Below are positions 15,930-21,145 of a stretch of 21,145 bases of DNA, in pieces. Position 1 is the stretch's first letter. Each line of letters begins with the position of its first letter. Source of the DNA: a virus; IMG/VR virus record IMGVR_UViG_3300042891_001630, positions 1 to 21,145 of that record; one strand, given 5' to 3'. A model generated the notes under the pieces. That model searched no databases. It was not told the DNA's origin and saw only the letters and a program-made list of their open reading frames with translations. A program made the position numbers and the translations under genes.

Positions 15930-18005
15930 TTAGGTTACTTTAATAACATCAATTGTTACTTGTGATTGATTATCGATATCCAATGTAATGATTGTATTTC
16001 TTTCAGAATTAAACAGAGTATTTTTTGGTGCTGCATAGAATCTTAAGATCTTGAAACTATCTTTAACATCTAATGGATTAAATTGAGATAGTGTAATCGT
16101 TCCAATCAAATAGTCAATTGTACCAGCATTTTCAGAAAACACAATCTTAATATTGTTGTTATCGAAGTAGTATGATCTTAACTTACCAGTTGTGTTTTCA
16201 ATCAATGGTTTTAAGACAACATTTGTTAATAAGTTGTCATCTTGATCATATGCTTTGATTGATGCTGTTGAGTAATCAGAACCTGATTTATCTACAATCA
16301 CAGAAGTTATTTTGCCGTTTGTGACAACTGCTCTCAATGATGCGCCGATGCCGTCACCGATAACATCTAATCTCGGAGTTGTAGTCAAATTTGATCCACC
16401 AAGAATGACTTGAACTGTTGACACACCTGTTGATGATAGCGGTACTTCTTCGAAGTAGAATTCACGAAGAATTCCTTCATTATCATATGCAGTGTATGCT
16501 GGAGCTGAACTGATGCGATCTGTTCCTGTTGAACGTTTTAGTTCTGTAAAGAACTTGATTACATAATTTCTAGATACACCAAGAACTGGAGTCACACGTT
16601 TCTCAATTTTAACATCAACGTCGTTACTAATTATTGATGGATGCGCCATGTCAACTTCATGCATCAATCTTGAAATCTTAAAGTATGAATTAAACTGATC
16701 AAGATAAGTATTTGCATAATTATTAATGCGAGTACGAACTAGTGTTGAAATCTCACCTGGTGTTAATGTTGTTGCTGTTGGATCATAAGTTACGCGAACA
16801 TTCAAGTTTAGATAATTGAAATCTGGATCAACAAACTCAGGCGTCACTGTTAGAATGCTAATTGGATTGATGATTTCGTTAATGATGTAATCTTTTTCAG
16901 TTCGTGATATTTCATAACCCGCAGATGGTTTTGCAGAAATGAAAACTTTACCATAAACTGGTGGAGTATTTTCTTCACCACCCCAAACATTGACAGCCTC
17001 GAATGCAGGATATCTTTGTTGGATCAACGCGATGTAATCATTCTTTGTTACAGCTCGACCATTTGATGCATATGTTTTTGGAGCAAGATTTTTAATTCTA
17101 TCAAGAGATTCAATTGCTGCGCCACCAGAAGCAACTTGATCAACTACGACAGATCCACTAGACAATCCACCAACAGAGTCTAGCAATGTAAAGTTTGTTG
17201 CTTTATTTGATTTTTCACCGTTGCTGATCAAATAACTTACAATGACCATATTACCATCAGATAACTTTGCACCTAGAATATCGTCACCAAAATAAATTTT
17301 ATACTTACCTTCATCAAATTCATCTAGGTAAAAAACTTTGCTTGAGGATGTTACAGTAGTTGCATCAGTTGCTAATGTATAGGTTACTTGTGTCAAATCA
17401 ACAGAAGAATTTTGTACGATAACTTCAATTGTAGAGGTGTCAATGTTAGTATCTTGTAGTTTAAATTCTTGAAGTGGATTTATCTGTTGGGAGTACATAA
17501 ACACTTGCGAAACAGGATTACCCTCATAGATACTTAAATCGCTAAATGTAAAAGCGTTATTTGATTTTGTTACTGTTACTTCGTCTAGATTAGTAAATGT
17601 GTAATTTACTCCATCGACTGCAGATGAAGCAAATCGTGTAAATCTAGGTAATGTTAGAGATGTAATACTTGACACACCTGGGTTATTCGTTTGTGAGAAC
17701 GTCAAATCAATTCTTGCTCGAGCAGAGCGAATTGAAGAGGGAGTATATCCAAGCATTTTAGCGTGTGATACCACAGAACTGCGGAGAGCTGCAGTGTCTA
17801 AAAATGATTCATTCGCAATCATGTTCATATAAAATGACAGATAATGCGTATTATATGCTAGAAGGTCAATAAGTTGTGAAAGTGTTGAACCTTCGAAATC
17901 GTAATCTACAAAGGTATCCTGAGACTTTAAAAAGTTCTTTAGACTAGTTTTGATTGAAAAGAAATCAGGTTCAGAGATTACTAGTTTACTCTCGACATTT
18001 GCCAT
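15930..18005 (-). CDS. 6: Baseplate wedge protein gp6
   Basis: 691 residues, close to T4 gp6 (660). The N-terminus (MANVESKLVISEPDFFSIKTSLKNFL, motif EPDFFSIK) and residues 33-66 (VDYDFEGSTLSQLIDLLAYN) carry the gp6/baseplate-J-like pattern D.DFEGS....LIDLLAYNTHY. Residues 306-345 (LAPKTYASNGRAVTKNDYIALI, motif NGRAVTKNDY) and PAFEAVNVWGGEE near 333-345 are further landmarks of the family. Residues about 525-603 contain a GSDYS beta module that adds length near the C-terminus. gp6 dimers form the inner iris of the baseplate around the hub and bind gp25 and gp53. The ATG overlaps the gp25 stop (TAATG), indicating coupled synthesis. Identification is firm. Confidence 0.9.
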   Translation of the reverse strand: MANVESKLVISEPDFFSIKTSLKNFLKSQDTFVDYDFEGSTLSQLIDLLAYNTHYLSFYMNMIANESFLDTAALRSSVVSHAKMLGYTPSSIRSARARIDLTFSQTNNPGVSSITSLTLPRFTRFASSAVDGVNYTFTNLDEVTVTKSNNAFTFSDLSIYEGNPVSQVFMYSQQINPLQEFKLQDTNIDTSTIEVIVQNSSVDLTQVTYTLATDATTVTSSSKVFYLDEFDEGKYKIYFGDDILGAKLSDGNMVIVSYLISNGEKSNKATNFTLLDSVGGLSSGSVVVDQVASGGAAIESLDRIKNLAPKTYASNGRAVTKNDYIALIQQRYPAFEAVNVWGGEENTPPVYGKVFISAKPSAGYEISRTEKDYIINEIINPISILTVTPEFVDPDFNYLNLNVRVTYDPTATTLTPGEISTLVRTRINNYANTYLDQFNSYFKISRLMHEVDMAHPSIISNDVDVKIEKRVTPVLGVSRNYVIKFFTELKRSTGTDRISSAPAYTAYDNEGILREFYFEEVPLSSTGVSTVQVILGGSNLTTTPRLDVIGDGIGASLRAVVTNGKITSVIVDKSGSDYSTASIKAYDQDDNLLTNVVLKPLIENTTGKLRSYYFDNNNIKIVFSENAGTIDYLIGTITLSQFNPLDVKDSFKILRFYAAPKNTLFNSERNTIITLDIDNQSQVTIDVIKVT

Positions 18006-18397
18006 TATCTTAACCTTTGTAGAAATAAGTTTGTGGTTATTGGTTTGACGGAATTAAGCAGATAAAATCTGACAGTCACATCAAATCCATCTCTATCAAA
18101 ATTGGGAACAACATTTATGAAGTCTAATTTAACTCTAGGCTCATAGTTTGAAATGCTTGTCGCAATTTCTTTTCTAATGTTATATGCCGTGATGTCGTCT
18201 AGAGGCTCGAACATCATCGCTAGAATATTACTTCCAAAGTTGGGTGTAAATCGTCGTTCACCAAAATTTGTTAAAACAATATTTTTAATTGACCCAATGA
18301 TTGCGTTTTCGTTTAATTTTAGCGAGACATCTTTTGTAATTGGATGTTTACTAAAATTTAAATCCAAATCCGAATATACGCGAGCCGTTCTTGACAT
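18005..18397 (-). CDS. 25: Baseplate wedge protein gp25 (sheath initiator, GPW/gp25 family)
   Basis: 130 residues, as T4 gp25 (132). Family marks are YSDLDLNFSKHP near the N-terminus, AIIGSIKNIVLTNFGERRF (residues 32-50), PNFGSNILAMMFEP (52-65) and the YEPRVKL motif near 85-91, the EPR core of the family. gp25 sits at the gp6 iris and starts polymerisation of the contractile sheath. GAGGAA lies 5-6 bases before the ATG, in a 26-base gap after gp5 that also carries NATAAATA motifs. T4 keeps gene 25 elsewhere; here it lies between 5 and 6, the arrangement usual in marine T4-like phages. Confidence 0.93.
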   Translation of the reverse strand: MSRTARVYSDLDLNFSKHPITKDVSLKLNENAIIGSIKNIVLTNFGERRFTPNFGSNILAMMFEPLDDITAYNIRKEIATSISNYEPRVKLDFINVVPNFDRDGFDVTVRFYLLNSVKPITTNLFLQRLR

Positions 18398-18416
18398 TTA
18401 TGGTTCCTCTAACCGT

Positions 18417-18428
18417 TATTTATTTATG
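18417..18428 (-). promoter_or_regulatory. Candidate late promoter, overlapping CATAAATA/AATAAATA
   Basis: On the minus strand two overlapping NATAAATA motifs (18421-18428 and 18417-18424) sit at the gp5 stop codon, about 20 bases before the gp25 ATG, with the GAGGAA ribosome site between. Position and form fit a T4-type late promoter for the gp25-6-7-8 run. Confidence 0.6.
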
Positions 18429-20853
18429 TGTTGGAAGGACGGAGAATGGTAACAATTGGGCATCCTCCATCACCAACAATAGATACATCGCCAATACGAC
18501 CGTCTCCGATGTCTAATCTTGAGTCTGGTGGTTGCGCTCCACCGACGAATCTAAGAGTTCCATTAATATTTTCATAAACAAAGTTGACGTGATCATTAGC
18601 CCAAAGAACCACGTCTCCTGCTCGAGCATCCTCTGGTTTTACACGACTAAATCTATAATCTTCAAATCGAATTTCAAGATCTCTTGGATGTGGAGTTTGA
18701 ACATAGCGATATCCATTTTGCTTTAGACCATAATTAACGAATGCCATCGCCCATACAGTCTGGTCGCTTTGAGTCCAATATTCGAGAGTAAACCCTAAAT
18801 TTCTCCACATGCTTAGAATATTAGGATTAGAAGGCTGAATCTCTCCTGTTAACTCGAATCCAGTTTCTCTCCAATAGCCATTCGCCGCTAATTCTAATTG
18901 TTTGTCCAACCACTTTGATATGTTTGCAGTCTCGTTAATTAAAATTAGACTTTCGCCAACAGTATTCTTATAGATTAGATCCGAACCAGACTTCGGAGAG
19001 GTTGCAATATATCTCTTTACATTTCTATAAGTGGCTGGGAAATTGTATGGATTTGCCAAATAGTCCTTTAAAATCCTATTGTTGTCTCTAATGATATCAT
19101 CGCTCAATTTGACAACCTTATCAGCTTCTAAAAACTTCTGCGTTGCAGTAGGTGTTCCTCTGCGTGGAGGAGCAGTTATTGTCAATGGAGATCCTGTTGT
19201 GCTATGCGTTGCCGCTATAATGGTTGAAGTTTGCGCAATGTCGAATTTGAGAGTATTTGCTTTGATATTAAAGGCATCTCCGACAGAGAAATTAACATTT
19301 CCGCTAACTGAAGCATTTAGATCATTCTCAACTTGCAAGAAACAATCACCTACGATCTTTACATGTGCATTTGATTCTAATACAACGTTCACCTTTCCAG
19401 CGACATAAATGTGATCGTCGCTCATTACTAACTTATAATTATTTTTAACAACCTTCTCAACCTTTGTTCCACTTGGATACCATTCAATAAAACTTCCAGA
19501 GCGATGGGCTAGATGTACGCGCTCGTTATATGGCGTATCGTCCATCTCAAATACGTGACCAGACTCAGTCTCTTTAACTTTATTGTGTGGATATTCTGCA
19601 GAATAGGCTGGACTTGGTTCAGTCCAGGACTCATTATTCGCCCCAATTGCGCTTACTGGAGATCTTTCTCTAAACTTTTGAATAAGAGTCTTATCTTCAT
19701 ATGATACAAGATCGCTCAATGAAGACTTACCAATTTCTTCTGGTGTTGGATATTTTAATGAAAGCGCATTTTCATCTTCAGCAATATTAGATTCGTGGAC
19801 TTGTACGCCAATGCCTGCGCCTGCAACAATAACAGGACTTGTATTCAAGGCTGTGTTTGCGCGTGTAGAGGCAATACTAGATCTTGGTATTGATTTAAAT
19901 AGACTTGCAGCGATATGCGCAATTCCTTCCTCACTCTTTAAATATTTTCCTGTGGATGATTTCAACATCTCAGAACTTAAAAGTTGGGCAGCACGAATTA
20001 CGTCACCCGATGTCACCGCAGATCTAACGCCAGATTTCTCAAAGTCTGTTCTTGTTCCAAGATGGTATGCATTCAAGACTAATCCAGCTTTTTGAGGAAC
20101 AGTCAAAGAATCCCATGTTGTTGAGCCAATTGAGTCTCGTGCAGAAACAATGGTGTTAACTATATCCATATCTAATAAAACTTTTGCTTGAGACTTTGTT
20201 ATTCGAGTCTCATAACCAATCAGACCATTAACCGCAACATTTTCGCCATTTCTGAGTGGAATATATCCTTGGTTTAATTCTCTTTGCGTAATTTTATGAT
20301 TATAACCGATAATGATTTGTCCATCATCTGTCAAAGATGGACGAGCATTTAATGATAATGGTAAATGCAATATGATACTATCAGTGACTAATTTTGATAC
20401 GCCAACACCATCATTAATAATGTTTCCGCTGATTGCAGTCGGGTGCCCTGATCTTGCTTCTGGATAATCAATTGCGACTGGTTTTTTCGGCGACTTTCTA
20501 ATCTTCTCAGCAGTCCTCATGTCTCCAAACCCCACACCTTCTGGTGGAGTTTGATTATTGAATCCTGGCAAAACACCTAACATGGCAGGTGCCTGACTGA
20601 ATGTGCCGTCTAAGAAAAATCCAATGACATACTCACCCTCTTTTGGAGTAGAGAATGAATCGTTATTATTAATTGAATAAACAGGAATCGCCCAAGGAAG
20701 ATCTTCTGTTGGGATGAGGCTCTTGTCTTCGCTATGGACACCAAAAATCCTTACCTTACATCTTCCAATTTTTTCAGGATCGTCGCGGTCTTCAACAACA
20801 CCAACCCACCAAATGAAACCCTCAAATCCTATGAAATTCTTTATCTGTTTCAT
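18424..20853 (-). CDS. 5: Central spike protein gp5, with degenerate lysozyme-like and CHAP-like domains
   Basis: 809 residues against 575 in T4. Residues 14-95 are the OB-fold: VGVVEDRDDPEKIGRCKVRIFG, PTEDLPWA and GEYVIGFFLDG match T4 gp5. Residues about 158-300 resemble phage lysozyme (IIIGYNHKIT, ITKSQAKVLLDMD, LTVPQKAGLVLNAYHLGT), but no Glu stands where T4 lysozyme Glu11 is expected. Residues 430-545 form the spike (SGHVFEMDDTPYNERVHLAHRSG, GTKVEKVV, then short beta-helix repeats). After a linker, residues about 640-809 resemble a CHAP or NlpC/P60-type amidase: VWAMAFVNYGLKQNGY, ARAGDVVLW, DHVNFVYE, FVGGAQ, GDVSIV. The catalytic Cys position is Ala702; His755 is kept. The protein should pierce the outer membrane; whether it cuts peptidoglycan is doubtful. 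The ATG overlaps the hub stop (ATGA). Confidence 0.88.
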   Translation of the reverse strand: MKQIKNFIGFEGFIWWVGVVEDRDDPEKIGRCKVRIFGVHSEDKSLIPTEDLPWAIPVYSINNNDSFSTPKEGEYVIGFFLDGTFSQAPAMLGVLPGFNNQTPPEGVGFGDMRTAEKIRKSPKKPVAIDYPEARSGHPTAISGNIINDGVGVSKLVTDSIILHLPLSLNARPSLTDDGQIIIGYNHKITQRELNQGYIPLRNGENVAVNGLIGYETRITKSQAKVLLDMDIVNTIVSARDSIGSTTWDSLTVPQKAGLVLNAYHLGTRTDFEKSGVRSAVTSGDVIRAAQLLSSEMLKSSTGKYLKSEEGIAHIAASLFKSIPRSSIASTRANTALNTSPVIVAGAGIGVQVHESNIAEDENALSLKYPTPEEIGKSSLSDLVSYEDKTLIQKFRERSPVSAIGANNESWTEPSPAYSAEYPHNKVKETESGHVFEMDDTPYNERVHLAHRSGSFIEWYPSGTKVEKVVKNNYKLVMSDDHIYVAGKVNVVLESNAHVKIVGDCFLQVENDLNASVSGNVNFSVGDAFNIKANTLKFDIAQTSTIIAATHSTTGSPLTITAPPRRGTPTATQKFLEADKVVKLSDDIIRDNNRILKDYLANPYNFPATYRNVKRYIATSPKSGSDLIYKNTVGESLILINETANISKWLDKQLELAANGYWRETGFELTGEIQPSNPNILSMWRNLGFTLEYWTQSDQTVWAMAFVNYGLKQNGYRYVQTPHPRDLEIRFEDYRFSRVKPEDARAGDVVLWANDHVNFVYENINGTLRFVGGAQPPDSRLDIGDGRIGDVSIVGDGGCPIVTILRPSNT

Positions 20854-21145
20854 GAATTAATTACCAAATTCCAAGTTGAGTTATATGGAGGCGCATAATT
20901 TAAATTGAAGATTACAGAGTCTTTGCAGAGCTGTGCATGCGCAAAATATTTATCACCTAATAGTTGATGTCTTAATCCAGTAATTAGATATCTTCCTGAT
21001 AGCATAGAATCTAGTTTAATATTTTGAATATCAACTTTTGCATCATTTTCGGGGATGTTTAGTTTTACAATATCGCCCACAGATAACATGCTGTCACCTG
21101 GAATATCAATATGCATTTTAGTGGCAGTCAACAATGCAATTCTAG
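20850..21145 (-). CDS. Baseplate hub protein, C-terminal fragment (gp27-like candidate)
   Basis: Only the last 97 codons are inside the window; the reading frame is open to the right edge, so any start codon here would be internal. The visible part reads MHIDIPGDSMLSVGDIVKLNIP, then LSGRYLITGLRHQL and AHAQLCKDSVIF (given as separate motifs). The pattern of I.IPGDS...VG..V.L.IP followed by LSG.YLIT.LRH and L.KDS is what I associate with C-terminal beta domains of gp27-like hub proteins directly upstream of gp5. In T4 gp27 trimers hold the gp5 spike. The TGA stop overlaps the gp5 ATG by four bases (ATGA), so hub and spike are translationally coupled. Assignment to gp27 rather than another tail protein depends on the missing N-terminus. 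Confidence 0.6.
   Translation of the reverse strand, partial: RIALLTATKMHIDIPGDSMLSVGDIVKLNIPENDAKVDIQNIKLDSMLSGRYLITGLRHQLLGDKYFAHAQLCKDSVIFNLNYAPPYNSTWNLVINS
20947..20954 (-). promoter_or_regulatory. Weak candidate late promoter (GATAAATA) upstream of gp5
   Basis: The minus strand reads GATAAATA, 93 bases before the gp5 ATG but inside the hub gene (Gly-Asp-Lys-Tyr codons). It matches NATAAATA; coding constraint makes chance likely. Confidence 0.25.

Noticed and set aside
18153-18452. Plus-strand 99-residue frame opposite gp25
   Set aside because: It is antisense to a firmly identified gene, with no family likeness and no ribosome site in keeping with the cluster.
21049-21134. Separate small gene starting near the right edge
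   Set aside because: The only near-edge start is a TTG, and the frame is open beyond it to the edge; the sequence looks like the C-terminal domain of a longer hub protein.

Overview
This window reads as part of the late virion-structure region of a T4-like contractile-tailed phage (myovirus). The style is that of the marine branch (cyanophage- or pelagiphage-like relatives of T4). All genes lie on the minus strand, so transcription runs from the right edge to the left edge. The DNA is AT-rich by eye. Genes are packed with overlaps (ATGA, TAATG) or gaps of 1-50 bases, and no stretch over 300 bases lacks a gene. I see no tRNA, host metabolic gene, integrase, transposon or CRISPR array. The host cannot be read from this window.

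The right half is the baseplate, in nearly the same gene order as T4 (5-[25]-6-7-8). From right to left it holds: the C-terminal end of a hub protein (gp27-like candidate, cut by the window edge); a gp5-type central spike; gp25, the sheath-initiator family; gp6; a 1144-residue protein in the gp7 position with gp7-like features; and gp8. Two very large structural proteins follow: a 1298-residue DUF4815-type protein with a long proline-rich tail, and a 933-residue protein of the same marine-phage structural class.

The left part is a fibre and adhesin cassette. It holds a 73-residue coiled-coil protein; a 724-residue tail fibre with two copies of a ~100-residue module, AYxQANT heptads, a collagen-like Gly-Pro-Gln stalk and a self-cleaving S74 chaperone; a 371-residue protein with a C-terminal Hint (hedgehog/intein) domain; a 111-residue beta-rich protein; and a second collagen-like protein running off the left edge.

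Together these genes would build the hub and spike, the six wedges around it, and the peripheral fibres that contact the host. NATAAATA motifs like T4 late promoters precede gp25 and the 111-residue gene in true intergenic gaps. Two weaker copies lie upstream of gp5 and of the tail fibre.

The points most worth a second look are: (1) the Hint domain on a virion-type protein, which lacks the terminal Asn needed for splicing; (2) a gp5 spike whose lysozyme-like domain lacks an evident catalytic Glu and whose C-terminal CHAP-like tip has Ala where Cys is expected; (3) a GxGY-type beta module that recurs in four different baseplate proteins; (4) perfect 42-bp and 35-bp direct repeats that could reshuffle the fibre cassette.
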